16,836 nucleotides of DNA from RGIG3528 sp045640725 (GTDB lineage: Bacteria > Bacillota > Clostridia > Lachnospirales > Lachnospiraceae): assembly GCA_045640725.1 (NCBI GenBank), contig JAZUFN010000238.1:1-16836 (forward strand). Reading direction: 5' to 3'. The position numbers were made by a program, and so were the translations under genes. The notes below the pieces were generated by a model that was not told where the DNA came from, did no database searches, and saw only the letters and a program-made list of their open reading frames with translations. Position 1 is the first letter of the stretch; each line of letters begins with the position of its first letter. Positions 8,794 to 14,547 of the stretch are shown piece by piece.

Positions 8794-8823
8794 TTGTCGC
8801 TGGGGACGGTTCCGATTGACAAC
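8794..8823. repeat. 30-bp REP-like palindrome, unit D
   Basis: Direct repeat of unit C three bases downstream, with core GGGGACGGTTCCG and arms TTGTC/GACAA, followed by CTTTT. The C-D pair may end transcription of the uxuA cluster, though the stem is weak. Confidence 0.7.
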
Positions 8824-8869
8824 TTTTACAGTTCCCTATTGCTTAAAAATAAAAAAAGTATAAAAAAAG

Positions 8870-8887
8870 TTGTTGAATCTTCAACGA
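8870..8887. promoter_or_regulatory. MarR-type operator 1
   Basis: TTGTTGAATCTTCAACGA is an inverted repeat with one mismatched pair and the same half-site as operator 2. It covers the predicted -35 box. Confidence 0.6.
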
Positions 8888-8898
8888 GCATGTGATAA
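8870..8898 (+). promoter_or_regulatory. Promoter of the marR-degV pair
   Basis: A -35 TTGTTG (8870-8875), a 17-nt spacer and a -10 TGATAA (8893-8898) predict a start near 8905. The two palindromic operators overlap the -35 and the predicted start. An AT-rich tract precedes it. Confidence 0.5.
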
Positions 8899-8906
8899 AC
8901 TTTGCA

Positions 8907-8924
8907 TTGTTGAATTTTCAACAA
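8907..8924. promoter_or_regulatory. MarR-type operator 2
   Basis: TTGTTGAATTTTCAACAA is a perfect 18-bp palindrome (two 8-bp half-sites, 2-bp spacer), just after the predicted start site. Its centre is 37 bp from that of operator 1. Location and form suggest autorepression by the MarR protein encoded next. Confidence 0.7.
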
Positions 8925-8955
8925 CTTTTATTTAGGCATTTTGAAAGGGTTTCAT

Positions 8956-9405
8956 ATGATTGACAGATTTGAGCACTTTATTACCAATATCACAGAGATT
9001 GACTTATACTGGCATCGTATAGCTGCAGCAGCTATGAGCGAGTACAGTTTAAAGGGAAACTATGCCATCTATTTTACCAGGCTCAGCAATTGTAAGGAGG
9101 GCTGTACGGCAGCAGAGCTGACACAGACTACCGGTAAAGACAAGGCTGATGTATCCCGTGACATTAATCTTTTAATCAAGAAGGGGCTGGTAAAAAGAAC
9201 CACCGTATCCGGCAATTCCTATCGCGCCAAAATAAGTCTTACTGCAGAAGGCGAGGATTTGGCGAAAAAAGTCAAGGATAAAGTGGCTCAAGCTGTGGCG
9301 GTTGTAGGTTTTACAGAAGAAGACAGTGACCGCGAGACTTTTTACAAAATGCTGGATGAAGTAACAGAAAAGCTTAAAAAATTAAGCGAATCTGATTTTA
9401 AGTAA
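8956..9405 (+). CDS. MarR-family transcriptional regulator
   Basis: Winged-helix regulator of 149 residues. The HTH region is CTAAELTQTTGKDKADVSRDINLLIKKGLV and onward, with the wing RTTVSGNSYRAKISLTAEGE, flanked by helices that would form the dimer interface. ATG 8956 follows GAAAGGG by 6 nt; the in-frame TTG at 8941 overlaps that site and is not used. The gene lies 31 nt after a perfect palindrome of the size MarR dimers bind, so negative autoregulation is likely. It is probably co-transcribed with degV (25-nt gap), so the signal may be a fatty acid or other amphipathic compound; that link is inference. Confidence 0.85.
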   Translation: MIDRFEHFITNITEIDLYWHRIAAAAMSEYSLKGNYAIYFTRLSNCKEGCTAAELTQTTGKDKADVSRDINLLIKKGLVKRTTVSGNSYRAKISLTAEGEDLAKKVKDKVAQAVAVVGFTEEDSDRETFYKMLDEVTEKLKKLSESDFK

Positions 9406-9430
9406 GACCTTAATAAGGAGACTAACTATA

Positions 9431-10282
9431 ATGGCTATTAGACTTGTAATTGATTCCGGTTCAGACATTCTTCCGGCAGAAGCGACTAGCATGAACATTA
9501 CTCACATCCCCATGTCTGTATACTTTGGAGACCGGGAGTACAAGGATGCAGTCACACTTTCTCATGCTGAATTTTATGAAAAGCTGGCTGACAGCAGCCA
9601 GTTGCCTACTACTTCGCAGATTACTCCCGCTGCTTATGAGGATGTATTTGCAGACCTTACCGCTAATGGAGACACGGTACTTGTAATTACCATTTCTTCA
9701 GCTCTGTCAGGCACCTATCAAAGTGCCTGTATAGCGGCAGACAGCTTCCCGGGGCTTGTGCATGTGGTGGACAGCCTTAATGTATGCGTGGGCACCAGGA
9801 TACTGGTGGAAAGGGCTAAGGAGCTGATAGACAGAGGCTATGATATAGAGACTATTACAGCTATGCTTAACAGGGAGAAAAAGCAGGTCAGAGTTATGGC
9901 TGTGCTGGATACTCTGGAATATTTGAAAAAAGGTGGCCGTATATCGGCAGCAGTAGCTCTGGCAGGTAACCTTCTTTCCATTAAGCCGGTAGTGGCGGTA
10001 GAAGATGGTGCCGTAGTGATGGCAGGTAAAGCCAGGGGCTCAAAAAACAGTTGTAACCTGCTTAGGACCATGATCGAAAAAGGTAAGGGAATCGATTTCA
10101 TGCGTCCGTACAATGTGGCCTATAGCGGCCTTTCAGATACAGGAGTCCTGACCTACCTGGAGGACCATGCAGACCTGTGGAAGACAGAGGTAAAAGAAAT
10201 CATACCTACCACAGTGGGCTGCACCATTGGTACCCATGTAGGTCCGGGGGCTATTGCAGTGGGATTTTTCGAAAAGGAGTAA
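9431..10282 (+). CDS. DegV family fatty-acid-binding protein
   Basis: Protein of 283 residues with the DegV layout: the N-terminal start VIDSGSDILP, the TTSQITPAAYE motif (about residues 60-70) and the ISSALSGTYQSA motif (about 88-99), which line the lipid head-group pocket in this family, followed by YLKKGGRISA and the C-terminal domain ending TTVGCTIGTHVGPGAIAVGF. Family members (FakB) present fatty acids to the kinase FakA for phospholipid synthesis; no FakA is in the window. ATG 9431 is preceded by AAGGAGA. It follows the MarR gene by 25 nt, probably as an operon controlled by the operators at 8870-8924. Confidence 0.93.
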   Translation: MAIRLVIDSGSDILPAEATSMNITHIPMSVYFGDREYKDAVTLSHAEFYEKLADSSQLPTTSQITPAAYEDVFADLTANGDTVLVITISSALSGTYQSACIAADSFPGLVHVVDSLNVCVGTRILVERAKELIDRGYDIETITAMLNREKKQVRVMAVLDTLEYLKKGGRISAAVALAGNLLSIKPVVAVEDGAVVMAGKARGSKNSCNLLRTMIEKGKGIDFMRPYNVAYSGLSDTGVLTYLEDHADLWKTEVKEIIPTTVGCTIGTHVGPGAIAVGFFEKE

Positions 10283-10316
10283 CGGCTTTTCAGTGATGTA
10301 ACAGATTGCAAAAAGA

Positions 10317-10345
10317 TTGCTTTTATTATTCTAAATTGGTACAAT
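10317..10345 (+). promoter_or_regulatory. Promoter of the hydrolase-GPx fusion gene
   Basis: A -35 TTGCTT (10317-10322), a 17-nt spacer and a -10 TACAAT (10340-10345) with TGG just before it (extended -10). The predicted start is near 10352, and the ATG at 10375 is preceded by GAGAGGAG. GATTGC occurs twice, 11 bp apart, at 10304 and 10315. Confidence 0.6.
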
Positions 10346-10374
10346 TAGTCTATCTGAACTGAGAGGAGACTACC

Positions 10375-11523
10375 ATGGAAAAATTAGCAGTTTTATTTCC
10401 GGATATCGATTATGACGTAAAGGCGCCATTATTCTACTATGCTTCTAAAAGTCTGGAGAAGAGAGGCTTTGAACTGCTGACTTTTCAGTACGACATGACA
10501 GGAGAAAAAAGCTATACAGAGCTATTCAAAAGTAGTCCTGATGCTACCTCTCAGGAGTTCAAGGAAGAAGTATTTGAACTGGTGGCAAAAGCTCAGAAAA
10601 CCGGAGCCCAGCAGTTTAAAAACATTAATTGGAACAGCTATGAAGAAATAGTATTTGTCAGCAAAGGAGTGGGCTCGGTAATAGCCACTCTCTTTGCGGG
10701 CAAAAATCAGATAAATCCCGTGCATATTATGTTTGCACCACTAGAACCGGCCTTTCAGTTTACTAGCAAGGAGGAAGGTATTGTATTCTGTGGTATGGAT
10801 GATGATTTCATTAATTACGACAGAATTAAACTACTTAGCAGGAAGTCTAATCTTTCAGTATATCGCTTTGATAAGTGTAATCATGCCTTGGAAAAGGGCA
10901 ATGTACCGGAGGATATTGCTATCCTTTCCCATATTATGAAGACAATGGATGCATTTCTGTCCAATGCCGGCAGGTCAGTATATGATTTTGCCGCTATCAA
11001 CTTGGATGGAGCAGAGGAAAAGCTGTCTAAATATGAGGGCAGGGTACTGCTTATAGTAAATACTGCTACAGGCTGCGGTTTTACTCCTCAGTATTCCAAG
11101 CTGGAGGAACTATATGAGCGCTATCATAAGCAAGGGATGGATATTATAGATTTTCCTTGCAACCAGTTCTCCAATCAGGCTCCGGGTACCAGCCGGGAAA
11201 TACATGCTTTTTGCACATCAAGATATAATACCAAGTTCCCCAGATATGCCAAAATCGATGTAAACGGCCAGCATGAGTCTGCACTTTATTCTTATCTTAA
11301 GTCCAAAAGAGGATTTAAAGGCTTTGATTTATCTACTTTGGACGGACAATACCTGGACAAGAAGGTTAGGGCAGAATTTCCGGATTATGAGACCAGTAGC
11401 GATATAAAGTGGAATTTTACAAAGTTTCTGGTGGACAAAAAGGGCCATGTGGTAGAAAGATACGAGCCCACCACTGATATGGATATTATAGCTGCAGATA
11501 TCGAAAGGCTAATCCTGGCATAA
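10375..11523 (+). CDS. Fusion protein: degenerate alpha/beta-hydrolase domain plus glutathione peroxidase
   Basis: Two-domain protein of 382 residues. Residues 1 to about 200 look like an alpha/beta hydrolase: LAVLFPDIDYDVKAPLFYYA, the nucleophile-elbow region VSKGVGS, an acid-loop candidate FCGMDDDF and the base H170 in KCNHALEKG. At the elbow the expected serine is glycine (G98), so classic hydrolase activity is doubtful. Residues from about 203 are a complete glutathione/thioredoxin peroxidase domain: the peroxidatic C234 in NTATGCGFTPQY, Q264 in FPCNQF (with C262 adjacent), and W346 in KWNFTKFL. In Firmicutes such enzymes usually take electrons from thioredoxin. The domain probably reduces hydroperoxides, perhaps lipid peroxides. 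The gene has its own promoter and precedes a radical SAM/flavodoxin pair. The frame is continuous, with no sign of a sequencing join. Confidence 0.85.
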   Translation: MEKLAVLFPDIDYDVKAPLFYYASKSLEKRGFELLTFQYDMTGEKSYTELFKSSPDATSQEFKEEVFELVAKAQKTGAQQFKNINWNSYEEIVFVSKGVGSVIATLFAGKNQINPVHIMFAPLEPAFQFTSKEEGIVFCGMDDDFINYDRIKLLSRKSNLSVYRFDKCNHALEKGNVPEDIAILSHIMKTMDAFLSNAGRSVYDFAAINLDGAEEKLSKYEGRVLLIVNTATGCGFTPQYSKLEELYERYHKQGMDIIDFPCNQFSNQAPGTSREIHAFCTSRYNTKFPRYAKIDVNGQHESALYSYLKSKRGFKGFDLSTLDGQYLDKKVRAEFPDYETSSDIKWNFTKFLVDKKGHVVERYEPTTDMDIIAADIERLILA

Positions 11524-11589
11524 AGTACAGATAATTAGAGCGCGCCATGGTAGGACACAAAAATTTAACAAATTTTATAAAAAAATAGA

Positions 11590-11618
11590 TTGCAAACAAT
11601 TAAATCGTATGCTATATT
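11590..11618 (+). promoter_or_regulatory. Promoter of the radical SAM-flavodoxin operon
   Basis: A -35 TTGCAA (11590-11595), a 17-nt spacer and a -10 TATATT (11613-11618) preceded by TGC (extended -10). The predicted start is near 11625, and AGGAGG lies before ATG 11673. A small perfect hairpin, AAAATTT-AAC-AAATTTT, sits just upstream (about 11564-11580). Confidence 0.65.
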
Positions 11619-11672
11619 GTATTCCGACAAAACAATCAATATGCGGTCATATGCATACAGGAGGACAGCAAT

Positions 11673-12764
11673 ATGAGTGAATTCGACTTGCAGGAATACA
11701 TGTCAAACGGTGTAGCTAATGTAGTAAAAAATGCGTTAAAGGCTACCATTAAGAACCCAAGGGAAGCTTTATTTATGGCTGAGTTTGCTGCGGCTACAAA
11801 AAAAGCATCAGACAAGAGGAAAAAGGCAGAAAAAGAGGGCGAGCACATTCCTGCTTTTCTTATTTCCAGTATTACATCCAGCTGTAATCTCCATTGTGCT
11901 GGCTGTTATTCCAGAGAAAACCATGCCTGCTCAGACGATGCACCTACCAATCAGCTTACCGCAGAGGAGTGGAACAAGATTTTTGATGAGGCAGATCAGC
12001 TGGGCATCAGCTTCATTCTTTTGGCAGGTGGTGAGCCTTTGTTGAGAAAAGATGTTATTGAACAGGCTGCCAAGCATAAAAACATTCTTTTCCCTATTTT
12101 TACCAACGGTTTCTTTGTAGGTGATAACTACATCGATACCTTCGATAAGCACAGAAATCTTATACCGATCATTAGTATCGAGGGTGATGAAAACACAACA
12201 GATGCACGTCGTGGACAGGGCGTATACAAAAAGGTTATGAGTTCCATGCAGACCATTAAGGAAAGAGACCTGATTTTCGGTGTATCTGTTACAGTTACTA
12301 CTGAAAATATGGACGAGGTATACTCTAGGGAATTCATTGACGGACTGCAGAAGCTGGGCTGTAAGGCTATTGTATATGTTGAGTTTGTACCTGTTACAGA
12401 GGAGGCTACTCATTTAGCTCCTGATGATGCAGCCAGAGAGATAATGAAGGAGAAGCTGGCTTCCCTTCGTAGAGATGTAGAGGAGATGGTATTTGTATCA
12501 TTCCCCGGAGATGAGAAGAGCTCCGGCGGCTGTGTAGCAGCAGGCAGAGGATTTTTCCATATCAATTCCCACGGTGGCGCTGAGCCTTGTCCTTTCTCCC
12601 CATATTCAGATATAAACGTTAGAGATACTTCTCTCAGAGAGGCTCTTAAGTCCAAGTTGTTTAAGGCTCTTCAGGAAGAAGGCGTTCTTAAGGAAGACCA
12701 CGCAGGTGGCTGCATTCTTTTCCAGAAAAAGCAGGAAGTAGAAAGACTACTGGCAGAGCAGTAA
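11673..12764 (+). CDS. Radical SAM protein with SPASM/twitch-like C-terminus
   Basis: Radical SAM enzyme of 363 residues. The 4Fe-4S binding motif is CNLHCAGC (C71, C75, C78), the CX3CX2C form. The SAM-binding GGEP is in LLAGGEPLLR (about 119-122), and TNGFF and SIEGDE mark later barrel strands. Three further cysteines, C287 (SGGCVAAG), C306 (AEPCPFSP) and C347 (GGCILF), suggest a partial auxiliary cluster of the SPASM/twitch type. An N-terminal helical extension (about 1-58) is rich in Lys and Ala. The start follows AGGAGG. It is followed after 13 nt by a flavodoxin-like gene, a plausible electron donor for reductive SAM cleavage. No short peptide substrate gene is apparent nearby, so whether it modifies a peptide or a small molecule is unknown. 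Confidence 0.9.
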   Translation: MSEFDLQEYMSNGVANVVKNALKATIKNPREALFMAEFAAATKKASDKRKKAEKEGEHIPAFLISSITSSCNLHCAGCYSRENHACSDDAPTNQLTAEEWNKIFDEADQLGISFILLAGGEPLLRKDVIEQAAKHKNILFPIFTNGFFVGDNYIDTFDKHRNLIPIISIEGDENTTDARRGQGVYKKVMSSMQTIKERDLIFGVSVTVTTENMDEVYSREFIDGLQKLGCKAIVYVEFVPVTEEATHLAPDDAAREIMKEKLASLRRDVEEMVFVSFPGDEKSSGGCVAAGRGFFHINSHGGAEPCPFSPYSDINVRDTSLREALKSKLFKALQEEGVLKEDHAGGCILFQKKQEVERLLAEQ

Positions 12765-12777
12765 AAGGAGGAAAAAC

Positions 12778-13191
12778 ATGAATATTGCAATTAGATATTA
12801 TACAAGATCCGGTAATACAGAAAAGCTGGCTAAGGCCATTGAGGAAACCATTGGCGTAGAGGCAAAGAATATTTCCGAGCCTTTAACAGAAAAGACAGAT
12901 ACATTACTGCTGGGCTGCTCCTATTATGCTTTTGATATGGATCCTCAGGTAAAGCAGTTTATTGCTGACAATAAATCTCAGATAGGTCAGATCGTTCTCT
13001 TTGGTACATCAGCTATGATCAAGTCCATGAAAAAGCCTTTACAGAAGGTATTAAGCGATTTAAACACAGATATTGTTATTGCAGAAAATGAGTTCCATTG
13101 CCCGGGCTCCTTTGGACCTATGCATAAGAACAGACCTAATGCAGCAGATGTAGAGGCAGTAAAGACTTTTGCTAAAAAGCTCGTAAAATAA
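12778..13191 (+). CDS. Flavodoxin-like protein
   Basis: Small flavoprotein candidate of 137 residues. The N-terminus reads IAIRYYTRSGNTEKLAKAI, with TRSGNT (9-14) as the FMN-phosphate loop of flavodoxins. LLLGCSYYAFDMD and VLFGTSAMIKSM fit the later strand-loop positions that border FMN. The start follows a strong AAAGGAGG. It lies 13 nt after the radical SAM gene, so the pair is probably one operon; a role as electron donor to that enzyme is inferred. Its length is typical of the short flavodoxin family. A long inverted repeat begins 17 nt after its stop. Confidence 0.87.
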   Translation: MNIAIRYYTRSGNTEKLAKAIEETIGVEAKNISEPLTEKTDTLLLGCSYYAFDMDPQVKQFIADNKSQIGQIVLFGTSAMIKSMKKPLQKVLSDLNTDIVIAENEFHCPGSFGPMHKNRPNAADVEAVKTFAKKLVK

Positions 13192-13207
13192 ATCCTTTTA
13201 ATTCGTC

Positions 13208-13310
13208 AAACCTCCCCTTGCATATACTCTCAATAACCACTATAATGCAGTACTGACAGTGATTTTACACCATAGTGGCGTATTATGAGAGTATATGTAA
13301 GGGGAGGTTT
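13208..13310. repeat. 25-bp inverted repeat enclosing the yccF promoter and Shine-Dalgarno
   Basis: Arms 13208-13232 (AAACCTCCCCTTG and onward) and 13286-13310 (to AAGGGGAGGTTT) pair over 25 positions with one G-T, which is a G-U pair in RNA. An inner stem CCACTAT/ATAGTGG (13237-13243/13272-13278) continues it. The right arm contains the yccF ribosome-binding site, AAGGGGAGG, which would be buried in RNA made from upstream. Confidence 0.85.
13218..13246 (+). promoter_or_regulatory. Promoter of yccF, overlapping the left arm of the inverted repeat
   Basis: A -35 TTGCAT (13218-13223), a 17-nt spacer and a consensus -10 TATAAT (13241-13246). Transcription should start near 13253, after the left arm, so this mRNA carries only the right arm and leaves the ribosome-binding site free. 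Confidence 0.65.
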
Positions 13311-13313
13311 CGT

Positions 13314-13679
13314 ATGAGACTGATTGGTAACATTTTATGGTTTTTGTTTGGTGGACTTGTCAGTGGACTCACCTGGTTTTTCGCAGGCTGTTTCTGGTGT
13401 ATCACCATTATAGGTATTCCTATTGGCAGACAGTGCTTTAAATTCGCATCCATGGCCTTCTGGCCCTTTGGCAAGGAGATAGAATACGGAGGCGGGGCCA
13501 TGAGCCTCATAGCCAACATTTTCTGGCTGCTTATATCAGGCATTCCCATGGCTGTGGAAAATGCCCTTCTGGGACTTCTTTGGTGCGTCACCATTGTGGG
13601 TATTCCCTTTGGCAAACAGTTCTTTAAGCTGGCTAAGCTTTCGCTTATGCCTTTCGGCGCCAAAATAAGAATTAAATAA
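13314..13679 (+). CDS. YccF domain inner-membrane protein
   Basis: Hydrophobic protein of 121 residues with two tandem YccF-type repeats. Each has a glycine- and tryptophan-rich membrane segment ending in a conserved motif: CFWCITIIGIPIGRQCFK in the first (about residues 26-43) and LLWCVTIVGIPFGKQFFKLA in the second. Each repeat ends with a P-F-G turn (FWPFGKEI, LMPFGAKI). The start is ATG 13314, after GGGGAGG; the upstream in-frame GTG at 13275 falls inside the hairpin and lacks a ribosome-binding site. The role of the family is not established; membrane-integrity functions have been proposed. A hairpin terminator that is also the end of the large palindromic element follows 14 nt after the stop. 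Confidence 0.88.
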   Translation: MRLIGNILWFLFGGLVSGLTWFFAGCFWCITIIGIPIGRQCFKFASMAFWPFGKEIEYGGGAMSLIANIFWLLISGIPMAVENALLGLLWCVTIVGIPFGKQFFKLAKLSLMPFGAKIRIK

Positions 13680-13692
13680 GCAAAAAAGAAGT

Positions 13693-13732
13693 AAAAATGT
13701 GACAGAGGGACGTTTCTCTCTGTCACATTTTT
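13693..13732 (+). terminator. Intrinsic terminator of yccF (palindrome unit E)
   Basis: AAAAATGTGACAGAG (13693-13707) pairs perfectly with CTCTGTCACATTTTT (13718-13732) around a 10-nt loop, ending in a T-run. It contains the 30-bp unit E (13698-13727), with TGTGACA/TGTCACA arms and GGGACGTTTC core. Confidence 0.8.
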
Positions 13733-13768
13733 CTATGGGGGTATGCTCCGCTTGTCCCTTGGCTCGCC
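13696..13768. repeat. Left terminal inverted repeat of the palindromic element
   Basis: Comprises unit E, a T-run, a G-run, ATGCTCCGCTTG and GGCTCGCC. The order is matched in reverse complement by 14476-14547, with a few substitutions and a small length difference in the T/G run. Confidence 0.85.
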
Positions 13769-13780
13769 CCATTCCTCTCT

Positions 13781-14081
13781 TTAAAACCAAGGCATTGCTT
13801 TAATTTGTTATACGTGATTTACAAAGACGGGTCCTCATTCTGCTCGGAGTTATGATAACGGAGAGGGGCCGCTGCGAAGCAGTGGAAAGGCGACCGTTAT
13901 ATGACCACTCGTGGACTGTCACTAGCTGTTACCACCTGCGAATTCCGGGCTGGAACCAGAATTCGCGACGGTGGTAGCAGCAAGTGCAGTACTCCGCTCG
14001 GGTCAAAGCTCGCAGAGCTGAGGACCCGCTTTTTTTAAATCACTATATTCTCGTGGATTAATCACAATGCCTTGGTTTTAA
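13781..14081. repeat. Large hairpin L
   Basis: Nested pairing, outside in: TTAAAACCAAGGCATTG (13781-13797) with 14065-14081, 17 bp perfect; GTGATTT (13814) with AAATCAC (14037); CGGGTCCTCA (13828) with 14019-14028; core arms 13901-13936 with 13969-14005; apex GCGAATTC (13938-13945) with GAATTCGC (13959-13966). A side stem, ATAACGG/CCGTTAT (13855/13894), encloses a small hairpin CCGCTGC-GAA-GCAGTGG. Confidence 0.85.
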
Positions 14082-14092
14082 ATAGACTCATG

Positions 14093-14202
14093 CGGATACC
14101 GCCAAGGAACTTCGCTCCGCAGTAAAATGTGACACAGGGACGTTTCTCTTTGTCACAAAAACCAGTGACGATATGCGGAGTGCACCTTTCCGGCGGTATC
14201 CG
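14093..14202. repeat. Hairpin M with an embedded palindrome unit
   Basis: CGGATACCGCC (14093-14103) pairs with GGCGGTATCCG (14192-14202), and CTCCGCA (14115-14121) with TGCGGAG (14174-14180). The segment between holds palindrome unit F. It resembles a small self-contained inverted-repeat element. Confidence 0.8.
14128..14157. repeat. 30-bp REP-like palindrome, unit F
   Basis: TGTGACA/TGTCACA arms around the core GGGACGTTTCTC, in the same orientation as unit E and inverted relative to unit G. It lies in the loop region of hairpin M. Confidence 0.8.
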
Positions 14203-14207
14203 TTGAC

Positions 14208-14469
14208 GTTCTGCACAGCTGGAACATATGGCAGCACTTATACAAAAATGTCACGCAAACAAAGGGCTCAACTCCACCATATATGACCCGAGCGGTGAAC
14301 AGCACTTGCAGATAAGGCCGTCGCGAATTCTGGTTCCAGCCCGGAATTCGCAGGACTTGTCTGCTAGTGACTGTCCACGAGTGGTCATCTAATGGCGGAG
14401 GGAGCCCTTTGCCAGCGTGACATGTAATTTTTTAAAAGCTAAATGCCATATGTTTTAGCTGTGCGGGAC
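14208..14469. repeat. Large hairpin R
   Basis: Nested pairing, outside in: GCACAGCT and AACATATGGCA (14213-14233) with TGCCATATGTT and AGCTGTGC (14444-14464); ATGTCACGC (14248) with GCGTGACAT (14415); CAAAGGGCTC (14260) with GAGCCCTTTG (14402); core 14284-14388, which is the reverse complement of the hairpin L core at about 86% identity counted by eye; apex GCGAATTC/GAATTCGC. Confidence 0.85.
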
Positions 14470-14475
14470 GGATAT

Positions 14476-14547
14476 GGCGAGCCGGAAAGCAAGCGGAGCA
14501 TGCCCCCCAAAAAAATGTGACAGAGAGAAACGTCCCTGTGTCACATT
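14476..14547. repeat. Right terminal inverted repeat of the palindromic element
   Basis: Reverse-complement counterpart of 13696-13768: GGCGAGCC, CAAGCGGAGCAT, a C-run, an A-run and unit G. It ends against the stop codon of the chemoreceptor gene (14546-14548). Confidence 0.85.
14509..14547 (-). terminator. Intrinsic terminator of the chemoreceptor gene (palindrome unit G)
   Basis: On the minus strand AATGTGACA pairs with TGTCACATT, with two further inner pairs beyond one mismatch, followed by seven T. The 30-bp unit G spans 14516-14545. The stop codon abuts the stem. Confidence 0.7.

Noticed and set aside
11636..11660. Partial symmetry TATGC..TGCATA before the radical SAM gene
   Set aside because: Short and imperfect in AT-rich leader sequence; it could easily be chance.
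13275..13313. Alternative GTG start 13 codons upstream for yccF
   Set aside because: It lies inside the hairpin with no ribosome-binding site, and YccF homologues begin near MRLIGNILW.
14461..14500. GTGCGGGACGG resembling a group II intron 5' end
   Set aside because: No domain V-like hairpin, no intron-encoded reverse transcriptase and no matching 3' end were seen; the GTGCG lies in an arm of hairpin R.
13698..14545. Three 30-bp units E, F and G considered as a CRISPR array
   Set aside because: The units are about 400 bp apart, change orientation and are flanked by other inverted repeats; there are no spacers and no cas genes.
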